A DNA stretch of 64,000 nt, taken from assembly GCA_963931255.1 (NCBI GenBank), contig OZ006972.1, positions 1,054,001 through 1,118,000 of the forward strand, given 5' to 3'. This DNA is from CALUVN01 sp944323595. GTDB lineage: Bacteria; Cyanobacteriota; Vampirovibrionia; Gastranaerophilales; Gastranaerophilaceae. This document shows, piece by piece, positions 15,573 to 23,650 of this stretch. Every line of letters begins with the position of its first letter. Positions within the stretch are counted from its first letter, which is position 1. A program made the position numbers and the translations under genes. The notes beneath the pieces were generated by a model that saw nothing but the letters and a program-made list of their open reading frames with translations, was not told the DNA's origin and made no database searches.

Positions 15573-17423
15573 TTACTGTGCGGGTGCTGCGGCGGCGGCC
15601 TGCGCCTTTCTCCTTGCCCGGTATTCCCGCGCTTTCATGCGGTCATATTCCCGTTGCTTTTCAAGGTTTCGCGCCCGGTACTCCCTTGAATACTGCCGGT
15701 GGTAGGCGCGGCTCTTTTCCTTTTGGGCTTCTTCGATTTCCTCCCGCATTTGCCGGACTTCCTGCTCCGTAGGCTCTGCAAGCTGCGTCACTTCGTTCTC
15801 AAATCTGCCGATATAGTTAAAATATATCCCGATGTGCTGAACAGCCTGTTTTGCCCTTTTCTTGTCGCGCTCATGCACTTCAATCCGGCTGATAAACTCG
15901 TTGAGAATGGCGGGGGTCAGGTCAGTAAAGGCGGCATAGCGTTCCGTCAGCTTCAAAAACTTCTGCGCCCGCCCTCCCGCGTTCTCATAAGCGGATAGCT
16001 GCTCTTGGAGTGTGGCAAGCTCCGTTTTCAGTGTGTAGTATTCTTCCGAATATTTTTGCGACATTTGCTCATAGCGGTCTTGCGGGATAGTGCCGAGGGC
16101 GTTGTCCTCATAGAGCTTATTCAGCACCTTGTCAATCTGTTCAAGGCGTGTCGTGATTTGCGGGATACGTTTCTGCTGCTTCTTGGTCTGGTCGGTCTGC
16201 TGCATGGCAAGGTTCTTTTTCACTAAGGCTTCAAACTCCGCCCGGTTGCTGATAGAGTAGTCCTCGATTTTCTTCAGCACTTCCGCGACGGTCTGCATGA
16301 GCAAGTCCGCGTCGATGATGTGTGGGGAATGGCACTTGGGGTTTTTGGCTTTCCCCTTGTGATACTCGCTGCAATAGGCAACATGCCGCTTGCCGCCGTT
16401 CCTGTAATCTATGCGGATGTGCATTTTTGCGCCGCAATCCTTACAGAAAAGCAAGCCCGACAAAGGGTGGATTTCCCCGTCCCCGTTGGGGCGTCTGACG
16501 GGCGCGTTTTCCAAAATCCGCTGTGCGGTTTCAAAGTCGGCGCGGTCAATAATCGGCTCATGCACATTTTCGGTTATCTGCCATTGGCTCCGGTCTACAT
16601 AGTGGTTCCGCTTGTCCCGGAAATGCTTTGTAGTCTTGAAGTTGACTACATCGCCGCAATACTCCTGCCGCGTGAGGATATGGGTCAAGGTGACTTTGTT
16701 CCACTTGTAGCGGTTATCCTCATTGAGCGCCTTGTTTTTACACGTTCCCCGTCCCCGGTCTTTCATGTAGAAAGTAGGGGTAGGGATTTGCTCCTGCGTC
16801 AGATATACGGCGATTTGGTTGCGGTTCTTCCCGCCGATAAACAGACGGAAAATAAGGCGCACAACCTCGGCGGCTTCCTCGTCGATTATCCAAAAATCCT
16901 TGTTGTCCGGGTCTTTCATATAGCCGTAGGGGGCTTCGGTGGCAATCGGCTTTCCGCTCATGCCCTTCGTTTTAATGCCGGTCTTTACTTTCTTGCTGAT
17001 GTCCTTTGCGTACCACTCCGACATGATGTTGATAAAGGGCGCAAACTCCAATGTGTCGGGCTTCTCGCTGTCTATCCCGTTGTTGACCGCGATAAAGCGC
17101 ACATTGTTCCGTCTGAATATCTCCATAGCGTTGCCAACTTGGAGATAGTCGCGCCCCCAGCGCGTCAGGTCTTTCATAATGCAGACACCGATTTTTCCGT
17201 TTTCTACATCGTCCATCATGCGGGAATAGGCAGAACGGTCAAAAAATCTGCCGCTTTCGTCATCGTCAATGTAGTGCCGGATATTGGTTAAGTGCTGTCC
17301 TCTGGCATAGTTCTCCAAAAAGATTTTTTGGTTCTGTATGCTGTTGCTCTCACCGCCGTCCCTGTCCTCGTCGCCCACGGAAAGGCGGGAGTAAAGGGCG
17401 GTAATTTTGCTATAATCAGTCAT
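15573..17423 (-). CDS. Large serine recombinase (TnpX-like)
   Basis: From the ATG at 17423 (MTDYSK) 616 residues; the upstream ATG at 17447 is rejected because AGGAGG lies 8 bp before 17423. The N-terminal resolvase domain has TALYSRLSVGDED with the catalytic Ser in YSRLS, and IMKDLTRWGRDYLQVG. The middle recombinase domain (PYGYMKDPDNKDFWIIDEEAAEVVRLIF) is followed by a zinc-ribbon (LLFCKDCGAKM...HVAYCSEYHKG...CHSPHI), a long coiled coil and an Arg-rich tail. It excises and integrates the element at a short core, here within TGG. It begins 57 bp from the right junction, the normal place for such enzymes. Confidence 0.92.
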   Translation of the reverse strand: MTDYSKITALYSRLSVGDEDRDGGESNSIQNQKIFLENYARGQHLTNIRHYIDDDESGRFFDRSAYSRMMDDVENGKIGVCIMKDLTRWGRDYLQVGNAMEIFRRNNVRFIAVNNGIDSEKPDTLEFAPFINIMSEWYAKDISKKVKTGIKTKGMSGKPIATEAPYGYMKDPDNKDFWIIDEEAAEVVRLIFRLFIGGKNRNQIAVYLTQEQIPTPTFYMKDRGRGTCKNKALNEDNRYKWNKVTLTHILTRQEYCGDVVNFKTTKHFRDKRNHYVDRSQWQITENVHEPIIDRADFETAQRILENAPVRRPNGDGEIHPLSGLLFCKDCGAKMHIRIDYRNGGKRHVAYCSEYHKGKAKNPKCHSPHIIDADLLMQTVAEVLKKIEDYSISNRAEFEALVKKNLAMQQTDQTKKQQKRIPQITTRLEQIDKVLNKLYEDNALGTIPQDRYEQMSQKYSEEYYTLKTELATLQEQLSAYENAGGRAQKFLKLTERYAAFTDLTPAILNEFISRIEVHERDKKRAKQAVQHIGIYFNYIGRFENEVTQLAEPTEQEVRQMREEIEEAQKEKSRAYHRQYSREYRARNLEKQREYDRMKAREYRARRKAQAAAAAPAQ

Positions 17424-17470
17424 GTGCATAACCTCCTGTGCGTCCATGTAGGTGTCCTTTACACTTAAAA

Positions 17471-17578
17471 TTATGCACTCCAGCCGGGTGCGATAATAAC
17501 AACTTCTTTATGATGATTGTTATAATAATTAAGGGCTATTGTTGTTTTATCTTTTGTTTTAATCCTAAAATTTTCCAT
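17471..17578 (-). pseudogene. Alpha/beta hydrolase, N-terminal fragment (other half of the split gene)
   Basis: Reads from ATG 17578 with AAGGA 6 bp upstream. The first 33 codons end in VVIIAPGW, the first core strand plus the oxyanion-hole turn of an alpha/beta hydrolase; then the element's end adds two codons and a TAA at 17471-17473. Fused at TGG to the piece at 9051-9674 it restores the full gene. Its own promoter and ribosome site are kept, so a 35-residue dead-end peptide may be made. Confidence 0.88.
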
Positions 17579-17608
17579 CAATATCCTTTTTATTTATTCT
17601 TATAAGAC

Positions 17609-17652
17609 TAAGAAAGCTTCCGCATTATATATACGAAAGCTTTCCTATTATA
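17609..17652. terminator. Hairpin between the HEAT gene and the split hydrolase
   Basis: AAGAAAGCTTCCG and CGAAAGCTTTCCT pair around a 10-base AT loop 31 bp after the HEAT gene stop. The T-run is broken (TTTCTTAGTCTT), so termination may be partial. Confidence 0.55.
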
Positions 17653-17682
17653 ACAATTTCGGGATTGCTATGTTTAAAATTT

Positions 17683-18543
17683 TTAGAAAGTTGTGGCAAC
17701 CGGTTTCTTTTGAGCTGTGGCTCCAGGGATAGCCTGCCAGTTTGCAGCCATAATTTTCTTGAATGATTTTAATGCTGTGTCTTCAAGTTCACCGAGTTCT
17801 TCAGCTTCCATAATTAATTCTCTTAAAGGAAGCAGCGCTCTTTGATCTCTTAAAACACCTAATGCAGCGGCAGCACCTGCTCTTACCAGTTCATTTTCAT
17901 TACGGTTTTTCATAACATCTATTAAAGCCGGAACTGCTTTTGTATCGTTCAATTTACCCAGTGAAGTTACTGCATAAATTCTTACGTTAACCCATTCATC
18001 GTAAAGCATATTGATAACTTTATCAACGGCTTTTTTGTTGCCGATTTCGCCGAGAGCTCTTGTTGCATCGCAGCGGACATTTACTTTTTCGTGGTCTAAA
18101 GATGCAATCAAAGCATCAGTAGCAACATCACCGATTTCAATTAAAGCATCGGTTGCTGTGATACAAACTTGAGGGTTTTCGTCATTAAGAGCTTCAACAA
18201 GCGGTTCAACAACGATTTCTCCGCCCAAACGTCCTAACGCACGGGCTGCACGAACTCTTACATCAACATTTCTGTCTTCACGTAAAGATTCAATTAAGTG
18301 GGTTGTAGCTTTTGAATCACCCAGTTCACCGAGTGCACGGGCAGCATATAATCTTACAGAACCGTTTTTATCGTGTTTTAAAACTTCAATAAGCGGCTCT
18401 ACTGCTTTGGAATCGCCCATTTCACCAAGAATTCTTGCTGCATTATATCTTACTTTTTCCGAATTGCTTGTACGTAAATCCATTAATAATTCATCAAAAG
18501 TTTTTTTAACTTGCTTTTTCTTGCTGTTAACACTAATTGTCAT
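17683..18543 (-). CDS. HEAT-repeat (PBS-lyase type) protein
   Basis: A 286-residue solenoid. From residue 16 to about 255 it is made of roughly seven 31-residue repeats of the form VRxxAARALGELGDSKAVEPLIEAL, the PBS-lyase HEAT-like repeat first named from cyanobacterial bilin lyases but widespread as a protein-binding scaffold. There is no signal peptide or membrane segment; the C-terminus is a short Ala/Lys-rich tail. The ATG at 18543 follows GGAGGAATGTAG. It stands alone. No chromophore-lyase partner genes are nearby, so a general scaffold role is likelier. Confidence 0.85.
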   Translation of the reverse strand: MTISVNSKKKQVKKTFDELLMDLRTSNSEKVRYNAARILGEMGDSKAVEPLIEVLKHDKNGSVRLYAARALGELGDSKATTHLIESLREDRNVDVRVRAARALGRLGGEIVVEPLVEALNDENPQVCITATDALIEIGDVATDALIASLDHEKVNVRCDATRALGEIGNKKAVDKVINMLYDEWVNVRIYAVTSLGKLNDTKAVPALIDVMKNRNENELVRAGAAAALGVLRDQRALLPLRELIMEAEELGELEDTALKSFKKIMAANWQAIPGATAQKKPVATTF

Positions 18544-18858
18544 CTACATTCCTCCGACACTACATTATCATTCTACCTACACTTCTTTATAAAAAATTTT
18601 TGGAGAATGATATTGCCTTTTTTACCTACTTTTATTAACTTATGTAAACAATTATTTTTTGTTATCGGTTTAGTGTTTGTTTCAATTAGGAGTTTTTATT
18701 AAGGGTAACACAAACACTTTATATTATAATAATAACATATTTTTCTAATCTTCGCTTGCATTATATGTATTATTTATAAAACTCGTTTGAATGTTTTTTT
18801 AATATTAAGGTTTATTCAAATATATCAACACGATTTCTGTAATATTTGTTTACAAATG
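18544..18858. other. Intergenic region between HEAT and histidine kinase genes
   Basis: No gene is visible. It holds the promoter of the HEAT gene (leftward) and a 9-bp inverted repeat, AGTGTTTGT (18672-18680) and ACAAACACT (18710-18718), separated by 29 bases, which could be a regulatory dyad. Confidence 0.45.
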
Positions 18859-20520
18859 CTACTCACCGGAGATAGTAATAATAAACTCCGTTCCTACCCC
18901 GACCTCACTGTTTACAGTAATTTCACCGTGATGTTTTTCTATGATTTTTGTGCATATTGCAAGTCCAAGTCCGGTGCCTACGCCTACACCTTTTGTAGTA
19001 TATCCGGCTGTAAATATCTTGTGAAGCTCATTTTCAGGAATTCCTTTTCCTGTATCTTTTATTTTTAAGATTAATTTATTATCCTGAAAATCCGTGCTGA
19101 TAGTTATTTTTCCTTGCCCCTCTATTGCCTGGCAGGCATTTATCAATATGTTTGTGAAAACCTGATTAAGCATATTGGGGTAGCATTTTATCATCGGGAT
19201 ATTCCCGTAAAGTTTGACTATATCTATGCGATTCTTTGTTTCGTGTCTGATTAAATTCAGTGTTAAATCGAGTTCTTTGTTTATATCTGCTTCTTGTAAT
19301 TCTGCTTCATCAAGGCGGACAAATTTTTTCAGGGATACTACGATATTGCTTATTCTCTTTATTGCATCAGAATCAATTTCATTGATTTCTTTGAATATAT
19401 CAGCGATTTCGGGATCTGAAATTTGCGGGATAAATTTTGCCATGATACCGTTATTTGATTTGATAGATGCTACAGGGGTATTAATTTCATGTGCTACACC
19501 TGCGACGAGTTGACCGAGAGATGCCATTTTTTCTGAATTTATCAATTGGATTTGGGTTTCTTTTAATTCTTTGAGTGCTTTTTGTAATTCCTGAACGGTG
19601 CGGATGTTTTTCTGGTAGAGTTCGGCTCTTATGATTGCACTTCCGAGCTGGGAAGATATTGCTTCCAGAATTTCGATTTCATCAGGGAGTTCTCTAATCT
19701 GGCGGGTCAGTAAAACTATGATGCCTGTTACGTTTTGCATATTATGAACAGGAACTATTATCCTCATGACAGGTTGTTTTAAGGGCGTGGCGCCAATGTA
19801 TTCTATAAGACAGTTATTTACTGAAATCTCGCGTGCTGCAATAGTTTCCATCGTCTTTTTATCAAATTGTACGGTCTGTCCGGTGTGTGTACGAGAAGTG
19901 TCTCCGAAAGCTTCTTCTATTTTAAATCCGTCTTCGGAACTTGATGCATAATATGCACTGTATGCTCCAAACATCATGGAAAGTTCAGAGAGTGTAGATT
20001 GGAGAATTGTAGATATATCTATAGATTCTCTTATTATGTTGGAAACTTTGTTTATGAGTGCAATACGGATAGCCTGCGATTGTGCATTTTTTTTAATTTT
20101 TTGAAGCTCTTCGTTTTCAAAACTCAGCGTTTCAAGATTTTTATTCAGGAGATTTAATCTTCTGTTAAGGGTTTCATTTTGGACTTGTTCTGTTACATCA
20201 GAAAAAATCATAATGGTGTATTTGTTTCTTTTGATGGCAGTTAAGTCAAAAAACTTTGTCTCTGACGGCGGAACCTGATATGAAATCCGTGAGAAAAAAT
20301 CTTCCTTTGAATTAATTGCATTAAAAATAGGTGAATAATTTTCAATGCCATCATTACTCAAAGGGCAAATTTCAAAGTTAGTATTATGTGAGAATTTTTT
20401 TATATCCGTAAAGTTTTGGAAAACCCGTTCAAATGAATGGTTTTTATAAATAACATTATATTTGTTATCCGTGACTATTACAGCATCCCTGAACTGACTG
20501 AAAAAATCAAACTTTCTCAT
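18859..20520 (-). CDS. PAS-GAF sensor histidine kinase
   Basis: From ATG 20520 (MRKFDFF) 553 residues. Order: PAS-like domain (about 1-110, FRDAVIVTDNKYNVIYKNHSFERVF), a coiled coil, a GAF domain (about 150-300), a second coiled coil, HisKA with phosphoacceptor His in LVAGVAHEINTPVASIKSN, and HATPase_c with INACQAIEGQGKI, IKDTGKGIPENE and GVGTGLGLAICTKIIEKHHGE. No membrane segment, so it is a cytoplasmic sensor. No response regulator is adjacent. The start is supported by TTAACT-17 bp-TATAAT with the -10 box ending 6 bp before ATG, so the mRNA should be leaderless; an earlier ATG at 20544 lies inside the promoter. Confidence 0.87.
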   Translation of the reverse strand: MRKFDFFSQFRDAVIVTDNKYNVIYKNHSFERVFQNFTDIKKFSHNTNFEICPLSNDGIENYSPIFNAINSKEDFFSRISYQVPPSETKFFDLTAIKRNKYTIMIFSDVTEQVQNETLNRRLNLLNKNLETLSFENEELQKIKKNAQSQAIRIALINKVSNIIRESIDISTILQSTLSELSMMFGAYSAYYASSSEDGFKIEEAFGDTSRTHTGQTVQFDKKTMETIAAREISVNNCLIEYIGATPLKQPVMRIIVPVHNMQNVTGIIVLLTRQIRELPDEIEILEAISSQLGSAIIRAELYQKNIRTVQELQKALKELKETQIQLINSEKMASLGQLVAGVAHEINTPVASIKSNNGIMAKFIPQISDPEIADIFKEINEIDSDAIKRISNIVVSLKKFVRLDEAELQEADINKELDLTLNLIRHETKNRIDIVKLYGNIPMIKCYPNMLNQVFTNILINACQAIEGQGKITISTDFQDNKLILKIKDTGKGIPENELHKIFTAGYTTKGVGVGTGLGLAICTKIIEKHHGEITVNSEVGVGTEFIITISGE

Positions 20521-20526
20521 AATATT

Positions 20527-20555
20527 ATTATATATAAATATCATGAGAAAGTTAA
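20527..20555 (-). promoter_or_regulatory. Promoter of the PAS-GAF histidine kinase (leaderless)
   Basis: Minus strand: TTAACT, 17-bp spacer, TATAAT, then AATATT and the ATG at 20520. There is no room for a Shine-Dalgarno. Confidence 0.7.
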
Positions 20556-20601
20556 TATATAAAAACTTATATTATTAATGAATTATCACTGCAAATAATT
20601 T

Positions 20602-21042
20602 TTATTTGAACAAACCAGTGATTCCGTTCCAAACCCATTTAGCAGCTTTGGCTATACCGTTGCCTATCCATTTCATGCCATTCCATATACCGTTACCGAG
20701 CCACTTCATGCCATTCCAAATGCCTTTGCCAGCCCATTTTAATCCGTTCCAGATACCTTTTCCGATAACACCGACACCTTTAATTATTCCGGGCAGCGCA
20801 AGACCTACGCCCATTCCGAGTCCGATACCTGCACCTATAGCCCATGGGTTAGGACCGCAGCATCCGCCAAACATTACCGGTGGAGGACAAAAACCGCCTA
20901 TTAGCATCGGAGGTCTGCAAAATCCGCCGAAAATAGGACCCATCGGCATTGGTGCTACAGGAATGCATGGTCTGCAGAACCCGCCAAATCCCGGTCTCAT
21001 ATTATAATTATTGAAGCTGTTGATTATTCCGACGTAACTCAT
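20602..21042 (-). CDS. Gly/Trp-rich repeat protein of unknown function
   Basis: A 146-residue protein of low complexity. The N-terminal third has four GGFC/GGCC-type units (GGFCRPC, GGFCRPP, GGFCPPP, GGCCGP). Next is a Gly/Ala membrane-like stretch (WAIGAGIGLGMGVGLALPGIIKG), then an 11-residue repeat, about four times, of the form GKGIWNGMKWL with Trp at fixed positions, ending NGITGLFK. The repeat would form an amphipathic, Trp-faced structure able to sit on a membrane. I recognise no family. The start at 21042 has GGAGA directly before it (short spacing). It is monocistronic and has no export signal of classical type. It may be a structural or membrane-active protein; this is a guess. Confidence 0.6.
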   Translation of the reverse strand: MSYVGIINSFNNYNMRPGFGGFCRPCIPVAPMPMGPIFGGFCRPPMLIGGFCPPPVMFGGCCGPNPWAIGAGIGLGMGVGLALPGIIKGVGVIGKGIWNGLKWAGKGIWNGMKWLGNGIWNGMKWIGNGIAKAAKWVWNGITGLFK

Positions 21043-21211
21043 TCTCCGGTTATCCCCAATTTAAATCCCATGTATATAAAGTATATTTATATGGAAAAAT
21101 TGCCTGTAATATTTTTACATGTTACAAAAAATTAACAAATTTTCAGTGCATCTGATACTATGAAAATATTTACTATGTGGTAAAATACAGTTGTAAAAAG
21201 GAGTGCTTGAG

Positions 21212-21838
21212 ATGAAAGTTTTAATGATTAACGGAAGCTGCAACAAAAACGGTTGTACATATACTGCTCTTAGTGAAATCGCAAAAGTTTTAAATGAAGA
21301 GAATATAGAAACAGAGATTATTCAAACGGGAAATGCTCCGATTAGAGATTGTATCGGATGCGGCGCCTGCCGCAAAACAGGTAACGGCTGTGTATTTAAG
21401 GATGATATAGTCAATGAAATTATTGAAAAGGCAAAAAGTGCTGACGGTTTTATATTTGGCACTCCTGTTTATTATGCACATCCAAGCGGCAGAATTCTTT
21501 CATTGCTTGACAGAGTATTTTATGCAGGCGGTGCAAATTTTGCCTATAAACCCGGGGCTGCCGTTACTTCTGCAAGACGCTCCGGAACAACAGCTTCTTT
21601 TGATGTATTAAACAAGTATTTTACTATATGTAATATGCCTGTAATATCATCAAATTACTGGAACAATGTTCATGGAAACACTCCTGATGAAGTAAGGCAG
21701 GATTTGGAAGGGCTTCAGGTTATGCGTAATCTCGGATGCAATATGGCATGGCTTCTTAAATCTATTGAAGTCGGTAAAAATGCCGGAATTACAATGCCTG
21801 TACAGGAAGAGCGTATATACACAAATTTTGTAAGGTAA
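21212..21838 (+). CDS. Flavodoxin-like NAD(P)H-dependent FMN reductase / iron-sulfur flavoprotein family
   Basis: From ATG 21212 (AAGGAG about 8 bp upstream) 208 residues. The N-terminus MKVLMINGSCNKNGCTYTAL is the FMN phosphate-binding loop of the flavodoxin-fold reductases; DCIGCGACRKTGNGCVFKDD is a Cys cluster as in iron-sulfur flavoproteins, and GFIFGTPVYYAHPSGRILSLLDR is the family's conserved core. Such enzymes move electrons between NAD(P)H, flavin and acceptors in anaerobes. The next gene starts 1 bp after the stop, so they form an operon with the Cys-cluster protein. Confidence 0.85.
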   Translation: MKVLMINGSCNKNGCTYTALSEIAKVLNEENIETEIIQTGNAPIRDCIGCGACRKTGNGCVFKDDIVNEIIEKAKSADGFIFGTPVYYAHPSGRILSLLDRVFYAGGANFAYKPGAAVTSARRSGTTASFDVLNKYFTICNMPVISSNYWNNVHGNTPDEVRQDLEGLQVMRNLGCNMAWLLKSIEVGKNAGITMPVQEERIYTNFVR

Positions 21839-21839
21839 T

Positions 21840-22421
21840 ATGATTGAAAATTACGAACAATATCTGGATTTTTTAACCGGAAAACTGAATAAATTTTTTG
21901 AAGCGCAGGCTCCGTATATTTTTTGCAAAAGAGGCTGTGCAAAATGCTGTCAGGAGGGTGAATATCCGTTCTCTCAGATAGAGTTTGATTATTTGATAAG
22001 AGGTTTTACCTCTTTGCCTAAAGAAACCAGATTTGAAATATTGAATAACATCGCGCAAATTAAATTAGCAAAGAAGAATTCAACAGAAGAAAAATTTTTG
22101 TATCAATGTCCGTTTTTAATAAATAATGAGTGTTCTGTTTATGCGTACAGAGGCATAATATGCCGTTCATTCGGCTTGATATATACAGTTGCGGGAGAAG
22201 CGAAGCCCAAAATTCCTTTCTGTGCATATAAGGGTTTGAATTATTCAAATGTTTTTGATACTGAGACCGGCATGATTCCGACAGAAAAATACAAAGCCAT
22301 GAATATAGACAAAGAGCCTCTTGCTTATAATGTAAGTTATAATTTTCTCACAAGCGAAGATTTCGAAAAAATGTTTAAGTTCAAATTCGGAGATAAAAAG
22401 CCGCTTATTGATTGGTTTTGA
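21840..22421 (+). CDS. YkgJ-family cysteine-cluster protein
   Basis: A 193-residue protein with CKRGCAKCCQEGEYPFSQIEF near the N-terminus and CPFLINNECSVYAYRGIICRSFG in the middle: the CxxxCxxCC plus C-C-C pattern of the YkgJ (zinc or iron-sulfur) family. The exact function of the family is not settled; it is often near redox or metal genes. Here it is coupled to the flavoprotein gene with a 1-bp gap, which suggests they work together. The promoter of tRNA-Thr lies in its last codons. Confidence 0.82.
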   Translation: MIENYEQYLDFLTGKLNKFFEAQAPYIFCKRGCAKCCQEGEYPFSQIEFDYLIRGFTSLPKETRFEILNNIAQIKLAKKNSTEEKFLYQCPFLINNECSVYAYRGIICRSFGLIYTVAGEAKPKIPFCAYKGLNYSNVFDTETGMIPTEKYKAMNIDKEPLAYNVSYNFLTSEDFEKMFKFKFGDKKPLIDWF

Positions 22422-22435
22422 TATTCTGGTATAAT
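22408..22435 (+). promoter_or_regulatory. Promoter of tRNA-Thr and ilvE
   Basis: TTGATT (22408-22413), 16 bp, then an extended -10 TGGTATAAT (TATAAT 22430-22435). Transcription would start within a few bases of the tRNA 5' end at 22446. Confidence 0.7.
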
Positions 22436-22445
22436 AAATATGTGA

Positions 22446-22518
22446 GCCGATATAGCTCAGATGGTAGAGCAGCTCATTCGTAATGAGCAGGTCAAGGGTT
22501 CGAGCCCCTTTATCGGCT
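22446..22518 (+). tRNA. tRNA-Thr (CGT anticodon)
   Basis: A 73-base cloverleaf: acceptor GCCGATA/TATCGGC, D arm AGCTCAG...GAGC, anticodon stem CTCAT-TCGTAA-ATGAG with anticodon CGT, T arm AGGGTTCGAGCCCCT. G1-C72 and C2-G71 agree with threonine identity. No CCA is encoded. Only 30 bases and no terminator separate it from ilvE. Confidence 0.95.
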
Positions 22519-22548
22519 TTAATTTTAAAGATTGGAGATGAGATTTTA

Positions 22549-23577
22549 ATGGAAACAAAAATGAATATTGACTGGGCTAATCTTGGTTTCGGGTATTTAA
22601 AAACAGATTACCGTTTTGTAACAAATTACAAAGACGGCAAATGGGATGATGGTGAACTTTCTACTGATGCAACAATAACATTGAGTGAAAGTGCCGGTGT
22701 TTTACAGTATGCGCAAACATGTTTTGAGGGCTTGAAAGCTTACAGAACTGTTGACGGGCATGTTGTATGTTTCCGCCCTGATTTGAATGCGCAGAGAATG
22801 GCAGATTCCTGCCGCAGACTGGAGATGCCGGTTTATCCTGTTGAAAAATTTGTTGAAGCTGTGGAAAAAGTTGTTAAAGCTAACATTGATTATGTACCTC
22901 CTTACGGCACAGGTGCAACTTTGTACTTAAGACCTTATATGTTCGGCAGCAACAATGTAATCGGTGTAAAGCCGGCAGAAGAATATCAGTTTAGAATTTT
23001 TGCAACTCCGGTCGGACCTTATTTTAAAGGCGGAGCAAAGCCTATTACTGTCAGAATATCTGATTTTGACAGAGCAGCTCCTCGCGGTACAGGACACATT
23101 AAAGCAGGATTAAATTATGCGATGAGTCTTCATGCAATAGTTGATGCTCATAATCAAGGTTTTAACGAAAATATTTACCTTGATCCTGCTACTAGAACCA
23201 AAATTGAAGAAACAGGCGGTGCAAATATTATTTTTGTAACTAAGGATAATAAAGTTATTACGCCGAAATCAAATACAATTCTTCCGTCTATTACAAGACG
23301 TTCTTTAATGTACGTTGCAGAGCACTACCTCGGGTTAAAGGCAGAAGAGCGGGAAATCCGTCTTGAGGAAGTTAAGGACTTTAAAGAATGTGCACTTTGC
23401 GGAACAGCAGCGGTTCTTTCTCCTGTCGGCAAAATTGTTGACCACGGAAAAGAGATACTTCTTCCATCCGGCATGAACGAAATGGGTGAAATTACGAGAA
23501 AACTTTATGACACCTTAACCGGTATTCAAATGGGAAGAATAGAAGCTCCTCAAGGCTGGCTTAAAGTTATTGAATAA
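22549..23577 (+). CDS. ilvE: Branched-chain amino acid aminotransferase
   Basis: From ATG 22549 (GGAG 11 bp upstream) 342 residues. A longer frame from 22483 would start inside the tRNA and is rejected. It is a fold-type IV PLP enzyme: CFEGLKAYRTVDGHVVCFRP, RPYMFGSNNVIGVKPAEEY, RGTGHIKAGLNYAMSLHA with the PLP lysine in HIKAGLNYA, EETGGANIIFV and ECALCGTAAVLSPVG all match the BCAT (IlvE, long type) family. It catalyses the last step of Val, Leu and Ile synthesis with glutamate. It appears to share a transcript with tRNA-Thr; a strong terminator follows at 23612-23650. Confidence 0.93.
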   Translation: METKMNIDWANLGFGYLKTDYRFVTNYKDGKWDDGELSTDATITLSESAGVLQYAQTCFEGLKAYRTVDGHVVCFRPDLNAQRMADSCRRLEMPVYPVEKFVEAVEKVVKANIDYVPPYGTGATLYLRPYMFGSNNVIGVKPAEEYQFRIFATPVGPYFKGGAKPITVRISDFDRAAPRGTGHIKAGLNYAMSLHAIVDAHNQGFNENIYLDPATRTKIEETGGANIIFVTKDNKVITPKSNTILPSITRRSLMYVAEHYLGLKAEEREIRLEEVKDFKECALCGTAAVLSPVGKIVDHGKEILLPSGMNEMGEITRKLYDTLTGIQMGRIEAPQGWLKVIE

Positions 23578-23611
23578 TTTTTATTTTTGATACCGGCAAT
23601 TATATATATAA

Positions 23612-23650
23612 CAAGTAAAAAGTCCTGCGACAACAGGACTTTTTTACTTG
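23612..23650. terminator. Bidirectional terminator between ilvE and the GT8 gene
   Basis: CAAGTAAAAAGTCCTG pairs with CAGGACTTTTTTACTTG around CGACAA. It serves the converging ilvE and glycosyltransferase genes. Confidence 0.9.

Larger units (their letters stand above)
9672..17482. mobile_element. 7.8 kb integrative mobilizable element of serine-recombinase type
   Basis: Base composition jumps from AT-rich to clearly GC-rich inside these limits. All protein genes read leftward: large serine recombinase at the right end, TnpW, a 98-aa protein, an rRNA methyltransferase, DUF3847, a MobA/MobL relaxase with an oriT, and a primase-ATPase at the left end. The boundaries come from the split host gene: both junctions contain CCA (9672-9674 and 17480-17482; TGG in the gene's direction), of which two or three bases are the crossover core. 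The content matches Tn4451-like mobilizable elements of Clostridia, so it was probably acquired from a Firmicute in the gut. It has no conjugation machinery and would need a helper. Confidence 0.9.

Noticed and set aside
9835..17300. Many long plus-strand ORFs in the mobile element
   Set aside because: They are shadows of GC-rich minus-strand genes. None has a ribosome site or a recognisable motif, while the minus-strand proteins are clear families.
22483..22548. Upstream start of ilvE
   Set aside because: It lies inside tRNA-Thr. The METKMN start at 22549 has a ribosome site and fits family length.
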